Below the pieces are notes generated by a model. It made no database searches, had not been told where the DNA came from, and saw only the letters and a program-made list of their open reading frames with translations. A program made the translations under genes and the position numbers. Shown one piece after another: positions 18,944 to 27,488 of a stretch of DNA of 30,507 nt. Position 1 is the first letter of the stretch, and the number at the start of each line of letters is the position of its first letter. Origin of the DNA: JBDRAU01 sp043823315 (GTDB taxonomy: Bacteria > Patescibacteriota > UBA1384 > DTJR01); contig JBDRAU010000059.1 of NCBI GenBank assembly GCA_043823315.1, positions 1 to 30,507 on the forward strand. The letters are read 5' to 3'.

Positions 18944-21407
18944 TTGCTTTTATTTTAGCACTAATAATCAGATTGGAAATCTGGTCTGATATTAGCTCCT
19001 CTATCTCTCTAATTAACGGTCTTGCTCCAAATATACGATCGTAATTTTTGTTGGCGAGGGTCTTAATCGCCTCTTTGTTGAACTTTAGTGTAATCTTTTT
19101 CTCAAGCAATTTTTCCCTTAAAAGCTCTAGCTGAAACTCGGCTATTTTTTCTAAGTCATTCTTGGTCAAAGGATCAAATACAATCACTTTATCGATTCTA
19201 TTTATCATTTCAGGCCTAAAAACCGTTCCCAATATTTCTTTGATCTTGTCCTTAACTTCGAATTCCTTTGTTGTTTCGTCGTTAAAACCAAATTGGTTTA
19301 TTTTGTTATATTCCTCAATTCCAATATTGGAGGTCATAATGATAATGCTGTGCGAAAAATCTATTACTCGTCCTTTGGCATCTGTTAGTGTACCTACATC
19401 GAGGATTTGAAGAAGAATATTAAAAACCTCGGGATGCGCCTTTTCAATCTCGTCAAATAAGACTACGCTATAAGGATTGTTCTTAATCGCTTCGGTGAGT
19501 TTACCCGCATCCTCAAACCCGACGTATCCCGGAGGCGCGCCGAGCAATCTTGAGGTGTTGTGGCGCTCCATAAATTCACTCATGTCTATTTTGACCAAAG
19601 ATTGATCTGATCCATAGATATATTTTGCCAAGACCCTGGCGACTTCTGTTTTACCAACTCCGCTTGGGCCAAGGAAAATAAATGAACCGATTGGGCGAAG
19701 TTCGGATGAAATTCCACTTCTATTTCTCTTAAGGGCTTTGGTAATTTCCGAGATTGCTTCTTTTTGTCCCGCGATGTGTTTAGAGAGTTCCTTGTCGATA
19801 TTTTGGAATTTTTTGATCTCTTCTTCTAGTAGATTGCCTGTCGGTATTCCAGTAATGTCAGAGGTCAATTTGGCAATATCGTAGTCGGTTATTTTCTCCT
19901 CCCCCGTTTTTTCATTTTTCAGGATGCTCTTTTCTAGCTCTGTTTGTTTGAGTTCCTCGTCTCTGACTTGTGCGGCCTGCTCAAATTTTTCCTCGCTGAT
20001 CAAGTTTTCTTTAAGCGCTGACAGTTCCTCGATTTTACTTTTTATCTTTTTTAATTTTAAATTTAGATCCGAGCTGTTTGACTCAAGCGTTTTTGCTGCC
20101 GATGCTTCGTCAATAAGATCAATTGCCTTGTCCGGTAAAAATCGATAAGTTATGTATTTTTCAGATAACTTGGCCGCCGCCTCGATAGCGGACTTATCTA
20201 TTTTGATTTTGTGATATCTCTCATAGGATTGCTTGATTCCGTTCAAGATACCGATTGTTTCTTCTACGGAGGGTTCTTTGACTTTAACCATTTGCAGTCT
20301 TCTCTCGAGAGCCGAATCTTTCTCGAGGTGTTTTCTGTATTCATCGTAGGTTGTAGCGCCTATTAACCGTATTTCGCCTTTAGCCAGCGATGGCTTAAGT
20401 AGGTTTGCCGCATCAAGTGATCCCTCGGCAGATCCAGCTCCAACTATCATGTGGAGTTCATCAACAAACACTATAATTCTAGGATCTTCTTTTATCTCTG
20501 CGATTACTTTTTTTAATCTATCTTCGAATTGTCCGCGGTACATTGTTCCGGCAATCAATAGTCCCAAATCCAGTTGATAAATCTTTTTTCCAATAAGTTG
20601 CCTCGGTACATCGCCTTTGGCGATTTTCTGGGCCAGTCCTTCAACTATGGCTGTTTTTCCGACCCCTGGATCACCAACGAAAACAGGATTGTTTTTTGTG
20701 CGCCTTAACAGAATTTGGATGGCTCTTGTGATTTCCTTTTCTCGTCCCCAAACAGGATCTATTTCGCCTTTTTTGGCCTTCTCAACCAAGTTTGTGGCAA
20801 AATATTCTAATATCTTTTTGTTTTTGTTTGAAGCTCTAGCAGGCATTGGCGGCAATTCACTCTCGGCAAATGGTGCGGGCGGCAGGGGCGGTGTCTGATC
20901 AAACGGTTCCGGGCCGGGTTGTTCCATTTCCCCCGCTTGACCTTCGTGCGAAATCATTTGATCCATCTGCGAGATATTGGTAAAAATATCCCTGATTTGG
21001 TTTTTTACCTTTTCCGGGTCGATCCCGACCTTTTTTATCATCTGGAAGCTGGAAAAATTATCGCTCGAGAGTACTCCAACTAGCAAATGTTCAGTATCAA
21101 CGCTGTAATGCCCAAAGTCTGCAGCTACTCTAAAGGCAATTCTAAGAATGTCCTTGGCTTCGTCACTGATGGGCTCTTTTTGATTTCTTTCCTTATTTCT
21201 AAGATCGATAAGCATCCTGATCTGATCTAAGTTAACGGAGTATTCTTTGAGGATGTCATGGGACAATGTTCCGGGTACTTCGATCAATGCAAGCAGGATA
21301 TACTCGCTCTTTAAGCTATTCCTGTCAGCGTCGGCGGCTTTTTGAGCTTCGGTCAAAATAAGCTTGGCGTTCCTTGTTAGCTTATTAAACGGACTGTTGC
21401 TGATCAT
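18888..21407 (-). CDS. clpC: ClpC-type AAA+ protease ATPase
   Basis: 839 residues. Unfoldase that feeds proteins to ClpP. Two N-terminal repeats (about 1-150), a Pro-rich linker (163-192), AAA1 with Walker A GDPGVGKT (245-252) and Walker B IIVFVDE, a middle region with a UVR-type helix pair (about 455-490: LKKIKSKIEELSALKENL, EEKFEQAAQVRDEE), AAA2 with Walker A GPSGVGKT (580-587) and Walker B VVLFDEIEKAH, and a C-terminal small domain (IFGARPLIREIEELI). The UVR segment supports ClpC over ClpA or ClpB. ClpP is not in the window. The start is coupled to the nusA stop (TAATG). The proline-rich linker is longer than usual. Confidence 0.95.
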   Translation of the reverse strand: MISNSPFNKLTRNAKLILTEAQKAADADRNSLKSEYILLALIEVPGTLSHDILKEYSVNLDQIRMLIDLRNKERNQKEPISDEAKDILRIAFRVAADFGHYSVDTEHLLVGVLSSDNFSSFQMIKKVGIDPEKVKNQIRDIFTNISQMDQMISHEGQAGEMEQPGPEPFDQTPPLPPAPFAESELPPMPARASNKNKKILEYFATNLVEKAKKGEIDPVWGREKEITRAIQILLRRTKNNPVFVGDPGVGKTAIVEGLAQKIAKGDVPRQLIGKKIYQLDLGLLIAGTMYRGQFEDRLKKVIAEIKEDPRIIVFVDELHMIVGAGSAEGSLDAANLLKPSLAKGEIRLIGATTYDEYRKHLEKDSALERRLQMVKVKEPSVEETIGILNGIKQSYERYHKIKIDKSAIEAAAKLSEKYITYRFLPDKAIDLIDEASAAKTLESNSSDLNLKLKKIKSKIEELSALKENLISEEKFEQAAQVRDEELKQTELEKSILKNEKTGEEKITDYDIAKLTSDITGIPTGNLLEEEIKKFQNIDKELSKHIAGQKEAISEITKALKRNRSGISSELRPIGSFIFLGPSGVGKTEVARVLAKYIYGSDQSLVKIDMSEFMERHNTSRLLGAPPGYVGFEDAGKLTEAIKNNPYSVVLFDEIEKAHPEVFNILLQILDVGTLTDAKGRVIDFSHSIIIMTSNIGIEEYNKINQFGFNDETTKEFEVKDKIKEILGTVFRPEMINRIDKVIVFDPLTKNDLEKIAEFQLELLREKLLEKKITLKFNKEAIKTLANKNYDRIFGARPLIREIEELISDQISNLIISAKIKANESIKISAKNGKIKITTA

Positions 21408-22591
21408 TAGTTTCCTTGCCTTCTGTTTTTTTTGTCTGCCTTAGTCGATTTTTTCACCTTTATCGTAGTTTTCTTGTGTTTTTCAGTTTTTGAATCATCC
21501 TCGCTCTTGGGTTCTTCTTTTTCGGTATTTTTCTTTTGAGTCGGTTTAGGTCTGTCTTTGACTATATCTATCTCCCAGTTAACAAGTTTGCTGGCAAGTC
21601 TTACATTCTGACCCGATTTTCCAATAGCAAGTGACAGTTGGTCATCTGGAACCCAGATCTTGACCACCTTGTTTTTCTTGTCGAATTTCATTTTGTCGAT
21701 GGTGGCAGGAGAAAGAGAGTTCTTGATCATGGTTTCGATATCTTCATCATGCAGAATTATATCGATCTTTTCTCCTGATAGTTCACCTAGAACGGATTGA
21801 ACGCGCGTTCCGCGCTGTCCAACTACAGACCCGACTGGATCTAGGTTTTCATCGTGTGATTTGACGGCTACTTTAGTTCTGGAACCTGGCTCTCTGGAAA
21901 TGGCAGTGATTTCGATTGAACCCGCCTCAATTTCAGGAACCTCCTGAATAAATAGTCCTTTGACGAATTCTACGTCTGATCTTGAGACTAAAATTCTTGG
22001 TCCCTTTGCGGTCTCTTCAACATCCTTGACAAATACCTTTAATTTCTGACCCGTATAGTATCTTTCGCCGGGGATTTGTTCGCTTACCAGCATAATACCG
22101 TTAATTTTACCCATATCGAGAATAACGTTTTGGCCTTCAACTCGTTGAACGGTGGCGTTAACGATTTTGCGTTCTTTGGCTTTGAATTCTTTGTAGAGAA
22201 CTTCTCGTTCTGCTTCGCGCAGTTTCTGAATAATTACCTGTTTGGCGGTTTGGGCAGCGACTCGTCCAAATTCATATTGAGCTTCAAGCGGTATCTCTAC
22301 TTCGGAACCCTCTTCGGCTTTTTTATCAATCTTTTTTGCATCGACGAGCGTTAATTGTGCTTCGTCGTTAGTCTTTTCCTCGTCCTTTTCGAGAACTGAA
22401 AAAACTTGAGTTACCTTCATAGTGTTCTTTTGATGATTTAATTTAACTCTAATAACCTGACCCGATTTTCCAAAATCTTTTCTATAAGCCGCTGCTAAGG
22501 ACGATTCCACTGCTTCGAAGACTATCGATTCCGGTAGACCTTTTTCGTCCGATAGTTGCTTGATCGCTGATAAAAAATCTCCTATTTGCAT
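21407..22591 (-). CDS. nusA: Transcription factor NusA
   Basis: Modulates pausing, termination and antitermination by RNA polymerase. 394 residues from ATG 22589-22591, which has GGAGG six bases upstream and starts with the conserved MQIGDFLSAIKQLSDEKGLP; an upstream in-frame extension is not needed. N-terminal domain (about 1-110), S1 domain (about 115-180: NATVQRVEGQNVILDMGKINGIMLVSEQIPGE), KH1 (about 240-300: DPVGSVVGQRGTRVQSVLGELSGEKIDII), KH2 (QLSLAIGKSGQNVRLASKLV) and a Lys/Glu-rich tail. There are no acidic repeat domains as in E. coli. The usual neighbours rimP and infB are absent; clpC follows directly. Confidence 0.94.
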   Translation of the reverse strand: MQIGDFLSAIKQLSDEKGLPESIVFEAVESSLAAAYRKDFGKSGQVIRVKLNHQKNTMKVTQVFSVLEKDEEKTNDEAQLTLVDAKKIDKKAEEGSEVEIPLEAQYEFGRVAAQTAKQVIIQKLREAEREVLYKEFKAKERKIVNATVQRVEGQNVILDMGKINGIMLVSEQIPGERYYTGQKLKVFVKDVEETAKGPRILVSRSDVEFVKGLFIQEVPEIEAGSIEITAISREPGSRTKVAVKSHDENLDPVGSVVGQRGTRVQSVLGELSGEKIDIILHDEDIETMIKNSLSPATIDKMKFDKKNKVVKIWVPDDQLSLAIGKSGQNVRLASKLVNWEIDIVKDRPKPTQKKNTEKEEPKSEDDSKTEKHKKTTIKVKKSTKADKKNRRQGN

Positions 22592-22922
22592 AATTAACCT
22601 CCGCTCCCGTTTCGACGCTCCCAAACAGGAAGTCGAGAACGGGAAGCCCGTCCGAAGCTTCAATCTAGTTTTGCAAGAGGAATAATAACCTACTTGCGAA
22701 AGAGATTGGACGTAGGAGGGCCATTTTTACTTAATAATTTAAGCGACCTTTTGCCGCTTTAATACAATTAAACATTAATACTTGGATTAAGTCAAGACCT
22801 ATTTTCTTTAGCAACGGCTCAATCAATGAGCCGTTGCATTAGCTACTCGCTACTGACCATTCTACCTTCAGTGTAGTGTCCCCCTAGTTCTTCGTTATTT
22901 AAAGCTAAGTATTTTCTATTAT
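22592..22922 (-). promoter_or_regulatory. nusA promoter, leader and upstream hairpin
   Basis: Minus strand: TTGACT (22790-22795), 17-nt spacer, TTTAAT (22767-22772), leaving a leader of about 170 nt before nusA. Upstream lies a perfect hairpin GCAACGGCTCA/TGAGCCGTTGC (22811-22837, 5-nt loop), after the 22923-23267 gene; no T-run follows it on the minus strand. No gene is seen in this stretch. Confidence 0.6.
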
Positions 22923-23267
22923 CTATTCTACCATATCTAATTCTTCTCGAGATAAATCCACCATTTCTTGGTATTCCGGATTAACTGCGTTGGCAGCAAT
23001 ATATGTATTGAGAATCTCGGTACCTAGCCATCGTTCTCGATCTTCTTTTGATTCAGCAACTGTTTGCAGTAAGTCATGATAAATACCAACTGCAGTAATG
23101 GCGATTTCAGAAGCCGGACCTTCTGTTGTTGCAATTTCAAGAAAATGTGTTTTTGCCGCCTCCATTTTTACTTCGAGTTGCCCCGCTTCGCTAATCTCCA
23201 TTCTCTCATCGTCTTGGGAAGCGGCCATCCCAGGATCACCAGGCTGTTCACCATTAAATATTGGCAC
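22923..23267 (-). CDS. Hypothetical small acidic protein
   Basis: 114 residues from GTG at 23265-23267, chosen because AAGGAG lies five bases upstream inside the end of the preceding gene; the overlap is then 14 nt. Mostly helical by sequence (AGQLEVKMEAAKTHFLEIATTEG, AITAVGIYHDLLQTVAESKEDRERWLG, EYQEMVDLSREELDMVE), with no membrane segment. No family recognised. It is the last gene of a run with the ParB-like gene and the 23675-23986 gene, so it probably shares their task. Confidence 0.65.
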   Translation of the reverse strand: MPIFNGEQPGDPGMAASQDDERMEISEAGQLEVKMEAAKTHFLEIATTEGPASEIAITAVGIYHDLLQTVAESKEDRERWLGTEILNTYIAANAVNPEYQEMVDLSREELDMVE

Positions 23268-23652
23268 GAGAACTCCTTTTTTTCTTTTTGATTGAATCAA
23301 TAAATTTTTGTGGAACTTTTTTAACTAAAATTATTTTCTTGTCATTCATTACGGCTTTGGTAAATCTATGGACTCCGTCAAGAATGATCCAACTGCCAAG
23401 GTGTTTATAAATATAAATCGGATAAGTTAAATCAGCAGCCTCGACTCTCTTAGCATGAGTAGTTTCCCGATCAAAATCCTTGATTAAATTATTAGGACTA
23501 AGGTTCCAGTCATCCGTTCCTTCTTTTTCTAAATAACAAAAATCAGCATTGTGAATGAGTTCAGAAAATAAAACTTCTTCGGCTGGAAGATCAAGTCGTT
23601 TTAATTTATTTTCATCAATTCTGAATCCCAGATCAATTTCTTTTGGTTTCAT
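23254..23652 (-). CDS. ParB-like nuclease-domain protein
   Basis: 132 residues. The C-terminal part reads DLTYPIYIYKHLGSWIILDGVHRFTKAVMNDKKIILVKKVP; the DGVHR core and flanking strands match the ParB/Srx-like fold used by ParB N-terminal domains and related small nucleotide-binding proteins. There is no helix-turn-helix or CTP-sliding-clamp extension, so a chromosome-partition role is unlikely. The start ATG (23650-23652) has a weak ribosome site and follows the previous gene by 22 nt. The GTG of the following gene overlaps its end. Function is unknown; Srx/ParB-like modules in small accessory genes often act on nucleotides or DNA. Confidence 0.65.
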   Translation of the reverse strand: MKPKEIDLGFRIDENKLKRLDLPAEEVLFSELIHNADFCYLEKEGTDDWNLSPNNLIKDFDRETTHAKRVEAADLTYPIYIYKHLGSWIILDGVHRFTKAVMNDKKIILVKKVPQKFIDSIKKKKRSSRANI

Positions 23653-23674
23653 TTATGTATTTTCTTTGAACCAA

Positions 23675-23986
23675 TTATGCCGCCGTTCTATGTTCAATGA
23701 ATTCTATCTTTCGGCTGTCTTCGGGAATTATAATCTTTGCACCAGGCTCTGTTTTAAAGGTCGTGTCTTCAGCAATATCAGCCCTGATTCCGGAATTACT
23801 TGGAACTTCAATTTCTGCATGAGAAATTTTATCAGTTACCCAAAATTCACCAGGGGGGATACTTAGCTTAGTGCGACGGCCATCTTCACCAATTATATCG
23901 GGTACAGGTTTTGTTTCGATCTCTGCTCCGGCCTCTGATCCCGGTTCTTCTGAGGTAAAATCACCTTCTCTAAATTCTCCAGCCAT
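23675..23986 (-). CDS. Hypothetical acidic protein
   Basis: 103 residues. Disordered, Glu-rich N-terminus (GEFREGDFTSEEPGSEAGAEIETKPVPD), then a beta-rich part with LSIPPGEFWVTDKISHAEIEVPSN, IRADIAEDTTFKTEPGAKIII. AAGGAG stands just before the ATG. No family recognised; no membrane segment. Heads a three-gene run (this gene, ParB-like, 22923-23267) under a TTGACT/TAGGCT promoter. Confidence 0.6.
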   Translation of the reverse strand: MAGEFREGDFTSEEPGSEAGAEIETKPVPDIIGEDGRRTKLSIPPGEFWVTDKISHAEIEVPSNSGIRADIAEDTTFKTEPGAKIIIPEDSRKIEFIEHRTAA

Positions 23987-24019
23987 TTTGCTCCTTTGTT
24001 CCTTTATTAATCTATCTTA

Positions 24020-24047
24020 AGCCTAAAACTTTTACAGAAGAAGTCAA
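24020..24047 (-). promoter_or_regulatory. Promoter of the ParB-like operon
   Basis: Minus strand: TTGACT (24042-24047), 16-nt spacer, TAGGCT (24020-24025) followed by TAAG. It resembles the TAGTCTTAA promoters at 27427, 29395 and 30060. Confidence 0.5.
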
Positions 24048-24070
24048 GGGTGGGAAAATTTAGATCAACG

Positions 24071-24230
24071 CCTGCCTGCCGGTCTTCGACTCTCCTTCGA
24101 CGGTGAGCTCAGGACGGTCGAATCGCGAGGCTCAGACTCGAGGAGCAGGCAGGGCTCATCTGAACAGCTCAGGATTTGGGTAAAAGTTTTTATGTTGAGT
24201 GGGGGGGTGAAATGGTGGTGTTCCCTATTT
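24071..24230. repeat. Repeated spacer block, copy 1
   Basis: 83-bp palindromic repeat (24071-24153) closed by CCTGCCTGC/GCAGGCAGG, with inner GTCTTCGAC and GACTCGAGG segments, then a 59-bp repeat (24172-24230) starting GGATTTGGGTAAAAG and ending GTTCCCTATTT. The same two parts in the same order recur at 29427-29620. It lies 67 nt after the stop of the 24297-25799 gene. Confidence 0.8.
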
Positions 24231-24296
24231 ATTGTTTGCAAAACAAGTTTTGCATTTTTTTCACAACCAATTTCGCCGCCGCCGCGATCGATCGAT

Positions 24297-25799
24297 TTAT
24301 TCCACCGGTGTTAGCTCCTGCCAGTCCCAATAGTTACCCGGATTATCGTGAGTATCGGTACCAATTACAGTGTTCAATCCGTCTGTCCAATAATACGTAG
24401 AAGTATTGGGAACCGTATAGTTTTCTCCGGTTGATGGATCATAAACATCTTGCACCCCTAGAATCGCATCACTCCACTTGTCTGCCATCTTGTCTTGCGA
24501 GGAAGAGCGATATTCAAAGGTTGAAGAAATTATATCGGAAATTTCCGATTGTGTCTGGCTAATAATTTGTGATCTTTTGGCAACTTCAACCTGTTCTTTT
24601 GCTACCCAAGCCGAGTCGAGTTTGAAGGATTCATCCATAGCTGTGGCAATTTGTTCTACTTTACTGATCTCGCTTTTCGGTGCCCAGTAATGCGTTAGCC
24701 CGACATACCACAAATTTGTTTCTGCCGCGCTAATCCCTTGTTGGATAACAACGACTTTATGGATTTTGCCGTCGCCGCTCAAAGTCGCTTCGGCGGCAGT
24801 TGCCTTCGTCGTATAAGATAACTGGGGAACTTTCGCCACCAGATCGTCGCGTGATTTTACAGAATCTACATTAAGTTTTAAATTTTCCGCGAGAGTTGTT
24901 TCAATGTAAGCTTGGGCATTTTTTTCCGACATTACAATCATGTCCTGGGAAATTCCGCCTGACGGATTATAACGAGAACCTTCAGTGAAACCGGCGTATT
25001 CCAATATTTGATTGGGTGCTGTATAAATTGGCGGGTAGGGATTTTCAACTTCAATGCCCTCATCACCGCTTGTGGCAACAATTTTTAAGGTGGCGTCGAT
25101 ATACGGTCTGACTACCCCGCCATCGATGTTCCAACCCTTAGGCACATTAATACTAAATGCTCCTTCTTTCGGATCTTTCCATGAAACCATTTTTACTATA
25201 TTTTTAACCTTATCCGGGTTTTTTAATTTAGCGTCATATTTAAATGAAGAGAGCGTTTTCATTAAGTTCGGCATATCCTCTTTAAGCTTATCGCTGGGAG
25301 CGGCAAATCCGGAAACGAAATAACTCTTACCGCCGCCATTTATATTCAAGACTCCCATCATATCGCTGCCGATGTATTTTATCTTACAAATAATGGAGTC
25401 GTATTTGTCAGCGTTCTTTTGATCCGAGATTTGAAAATTGTCAAATGACTCCTCAAAATAACTCTTTGCATCTGCCAAAGCTTCTTCTTTTGTTTTTTCG
25501 ATCGGATAAACCATAGTCAAGGCAAAAACCGCTTGTTCGCCGATTTTTTCAGGATCTGGTCCGATTTTTATCAGTCCCCAATCCATAATTTTCACTTTCC
25601 AGCCCTTGGGCATTTGGACAGAAAAACCACGTTCGTCATTATAACTTGCCCAGTCTTTTGCGGCTGTCTGCCCCTGTGTTAATTCTGGCGAGTTTAGCTT
25701 TTTAATCAGAAAATAAGAACCTAAAATAATTCCCAAAATAATAATTGCCAGAACCACTATCAAAACTATTCTTGGGCGTTTTCGATTAGGACTATCCAT
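24297..25799 (-). CDS. Membrane-anchored protein with two PsbP/Mog1-like domains
   Basis: 500 residues. A short basic N-terminus and one membrane segment at 11-33 (IVLIVVLAIIILGIILGSYF) anchor an extracytoplasmic region. Two similar domains begin with ERGFSVQMPKGWKV (about 57) and GAFSINVPKGWNID (about 215), the opening strand pattern of PsbP/Mog1-type domains. The C-terminal third (about 400-500) has a helical linker (VAKEQVEVAKRSQIISQTQSEISDI) and an end rich in Trp and Tyr (TYYWTDGLNTVIGTDTHDNPGNYWDWQELTP), which resembles short Tyr/Trp-rich tails of such lipoproteins. No lipobox. Probably a duplicated surface sensor or binding protein; ligand unknown. GAGGG precedes the ATG. Confidence 0.72.
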   Translation of the reverse strand: MDSPNRKRPRIVLIVVLAIIILGIILGSYFLIKKLNSPELTQGQTAAKDWASYNDERGFSVQMPKGWKVKIMDWGLIKIGPDPEKIGEQAVFALTMVYPIEKTKEEALADAKSYFEESFDNFQISDQKNADKYDSIICKIKYIGSDMMGVLNINGGGKSYFVSGFAAPSDKLKEDMPNLMKTLSSFKYDAKLKNPDKVKNIVKMVSWKDPKEGAFSINVPKGWNIDGGVVRPYIDATLKIVATSGDEGIEVENPYPPIYTAPNQILEYAGFTEGSRYNPSGGISQDMIVMSEKNAQAYIETTLAENLKLNVDSVKSRDDLVAKVPQLSYTTKATAAEATLSGDGKIHKVVVIQQGISAAETNLWYVGLTHYWAPKSEISKVEQIATAMDESFKLDSAWVAKEQVEVAKRSQIISQTQSEISDIISSTFEYRSSSQDKMADKWSDAILGVQDVYDPSTGENYTVPNTSTYYWTDGLNTVIGTDTHDNPGNYWDWQELTPVE

Positions 25800-25891
25800 T
25801 TTTCCCTCGCTTTTTATTAGTAGTTTTGCAATACAGTCAATTACGGTGTTTTTGTATGAATTTATTATATGCCAAGAAACAAAAAGTTGCT

Positions 25892-25990
25892 AATCATCAG
25901 GCTTGCCCCGTTAGAGACCGGAGGGATCGTATCTTCTAACGAAGGTAAAAGTTTTTTATGTTGAGCGTAGTTGAAATAGTAGCGTTCCCA
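25892..25990. repeat. Spacer repeats before the toxin gene
   Basis: A 26-bp repeat at 25892-25917, identical to 30245-30270, followed by GTTAGA/TCTAAC pairing and then another copy of the 47-59-bp repeat (25944-25990, GGTAAAAGTTTTTTATG...GCGTTCCC). It lies just after the stop of the toxin gene. A plus-strand open frame across 25958-26404 is the shadow of the toxin gene. Confidence 0.75.
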
Positions 25991-26043
25991 GTTCCTGCTA
26001 TTCTTGTTATTCCTATTTTTTTGTTCGAGCTTGTCGAGAACTT

Positions 26044-26433
26044 CTATTCTGCCTTTTTATACTCGATTTTATCAATTGAAGCACAGCAAATTTTACCCTT
26101 AATGCCGTTGCATGTTAGGTTCTTAATGATTTTTCGAAGAATCATTTCTGCTGTGGAGGATTTCGTATCCGTTGCTATTATTAATATGACCCCTGGACTT
26201 TTGGATGCTCTTGCAACAAGATCATTATTGATAACAAAATCTCTGTCAAAAGCCAATAAAATTGCGTTTTGTTTTGTACTTTCTGCAATGTGTTTAAAAT
26301 CAGATAAGCCGGATTTGCGTAAAACTTTAATTCCAAACAGAACATTATGCCCTAGGGATTTCAAAAACTTCCCAGTTGGGACCGGGAAGTTTTCGTCGAG
26401 ATAAAACTTAAATTTAAGCTGGCGCGGGGTCAA
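26044..26433 (-). CDS. DUF5615 PIN-like toxin
   Basis: 129 residues. The N-terminus KFKFYLDENFPVPTGKFLKSLGHNV matches DUF5615, a PIN-like nuclease fold with acidic residues in LDEN; later AFDRDFVINNDL and GVILIIATD supply further acidic positions. Members pair with DUF433 antitoxins as type II toxin-antitoxin systems and are presumed RNases. The start overlaps the upstream DUF433 gene by 20 nt, the usual arrangement. The C-terminus is longer and Cys-containing (LTCNGIKGKICCASIDKIEYKK). Activity not proven. Confidence 0.82.
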   Translation of the reverse strand: MTPRQLKFKFYLDENFPVPTGKFLKSLGHNVLFGIKVLRKSGLSDFKHIAESTKQNAILLAFDRDFVINNDLVARASKSPGVILIIATDTKSSTAEMILRKIIKNLTCNGIKGKICCASIDKIEYKKAE

Positions 26434-26638
26434 CTTGTTCCTTTGCGCTATGTAGTTTTTTATCCAGATAATCTAGTGCAGATTCAACCTGATCCTTTTT
26501 GAGATGCGGATAATCTACATATATTTGTTTTATATTGTCATCTCTAAAATAGTTGTAGACGAGATCAACAGAAATACGCGTACCGGCAATACGTTGTCTC
26601 CCACCTAGCACATTTTTACTGCTAATAATTTTTGCCAT
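26414..26638 (-). CDS. DUF433 antitoxin
   Basis: 74 residues from ATG at 26636-26638 (AAGGTG close upstream), where the family sequence begins: AKIISSKNVLGGRQRIAGTRISVDLVYNYFRDDNIKQIYVDYPHLKKDQVESALDYLDKK. The GG..RI.GTRI.V and YP.L....V..AL.Y pattern is typical of DUF433, a small helix-turn-helix antitoxin. It sits before and overlaps the DUF5615 toxin, so the two form one toxin-antitoxin operon. An upstream in-frame extension lacks a ribosome site. Confidence 0.85.
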   Translation of the reverse strand: MAKIISSKNVLGGRQRIAGTRISVDLVYNYFRDDNIKQIYVDYPHLKKDQVESALDYLDKKLHSAKEQVDPAPA

Positions 26639-26742
26639 TTCACCTTCAATATTATTATATACTACGAACACTGCCTAGTGCAATAATTATATGTTATTTA
26701 TGTAAAAACTTCTAGTTCAATGGTTTAAAACTTTACTCATCC

Positions 26743-26800
26743 GTTCAGGATTTGGGATAAAAGTTTTATGTTGAGTGTGGTCGAAATAGTAGCGTTCCCT
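26743..26800. repeat. Spacer repeat, copy 3
   Basis: GTTCAGGATTTGGGATAAAAG...GTAGCGTTCCCT, ending at the stop codon of the PQ-loop gene. Same family as 24172-24230, 25944-25990, 29559-29620 and 30151-30205. Confidence 0.8.
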
Positions 26801-27395
26801 AATTTACAGTAGTGCGATTTCTGGAGGTAATAATTTTCAAAACCAAAAACAATAATGTTGTGTCATACATAAATAAATAGATTGGATATGCCACTTCATG
26901 AAAAGAAAAAACCCTTAGAGCAAAAAGCCCGAGAAATCCCGATGTGGCCGCAGCAACCCATACCAGCCGAGTTTCAGACGCTGGGTTCTTATATGTCTTT
27001 ATGATTGTCGGCAAGCCAAAGAATAAATCGGCTAAAATTGCACAGACAATAGCGATAACTGGCGTATTAAGCGTTTGCCACAGGACTAATCCGATTAAGC
27101 CAAGACCGAAAAATACGTAGTCATAAACCGTTGTTGACCAAACTCCAACTCGCCTAATTACGGAATATACTGCGATCGTAAGGCAAGTAAGCGTGTTTGC
27201 CCAGATTATGGCAGAGGCCCAAGTCGAACCTTCGGCCATCATTGCACTAGCGCCTAAGAAAGTAATAAAAGACCACCCGAGCCAACTGAGTACATGAGGA
27301 TGCGCGCTTTTGTGGTGAATGTCTATTAAATAAGGGATCGTTCCCAGGAGAACAAACAAAGATGCTAATAGCCCAAAAATAGCTTTTGTTTCCAT
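26799..27395 (-). CDS. PQ-loop / SWEET-like membrane protein
   Basis: 198 residues with about six or seven membrane segments. ASLFVLLGTIPYLIDIHHKSAHPHVLSWLGW resembles a PQ-loop opening (GxIPYLxDIxxxxxxPHxxSWxxW), and a second, weaker repeat occurs at about 120-145 (VCAILADLFFGLPTIIKTYKNP). PQ-loop proteins include small-molecule and sugar transporters (SemiSWEET, MtN3); the substrate cannot be read from sequence. The start lies about 32 nt after a TTGAAA/TAGTCT promoter, with no clear Shine-Dalgarno. Single-gene unit between the toxin-antitoxin pair and the GC-rich mini-protein. Confidence 0.72.
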   Translation of the reverse strand: METKAIFGLLASLFVLLGTIPYLIDIHHKSAHPHVLSWLGWSFITFLGASAMMAEGSTWASAIIWANTLTCLTIAVYSVIRRVGVWSTTVYDYVFFGLGLIGLVLWQTLNTPVIAIVCAILADLFFGLPTIIKTYKNPASETRLVWVAAATSGFLGLFALRVFSFHEVAYPIYLFMYDTTLLFLVLKIITSRNRTTVN

Positions 27396-27426
27396 ATTTA
27401 CTAATTGATAAATGCTTAGTTATTTA

Positions 27427-27455
27427 AGACTAGAGGGTTTTGGATGGGGTTTCAA
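27427..27455 (-). promoter_or_regulatory. TAGTCTTAA-type promoter of the PQ-loop gene
   Basis: Minus strand: TTGAAA (27450-27455), 17-nt spacer, TAGTCT (27427-27432), then TAAA. Same motif as at 29395-29424 and 30060-30088. Confidence 0.6.
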
Positions 27456-27460
27456 GGTAA

Positions 27461-27488
27461 ATCAAAGGGCCGGTTATGTAGCCGGCCC
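27461..27488 (-). terminator. Terminator of the GC-rich mini-protein unit
   Basis: Arms GGGCCGG (27467-27473) and CCGGCCC (27482-27488), an 8-nt loop, then TTTGAT on the minus strand. Nearly the same arms as the terminator at 1621-1658. Confidence 0.8.

Noticed and set aside
19030..19042. Third copy of the TACGATCGTA operator
   Set aside because: Only the 10-bp core is present, inside clpC coding sequence; the extended arms are missing.
22811..22837. Terminator after the 22923-23267 gene
   Set aside because: The 11-bp stem is perfect but no T-run follows on the minus strand; listed only as a hairpin.
25958..26404. Plus-strand membrane-like ORF
   Set aside because: It lies antisense to the DUF5615 toxin and begins inside a dispersed repeat.
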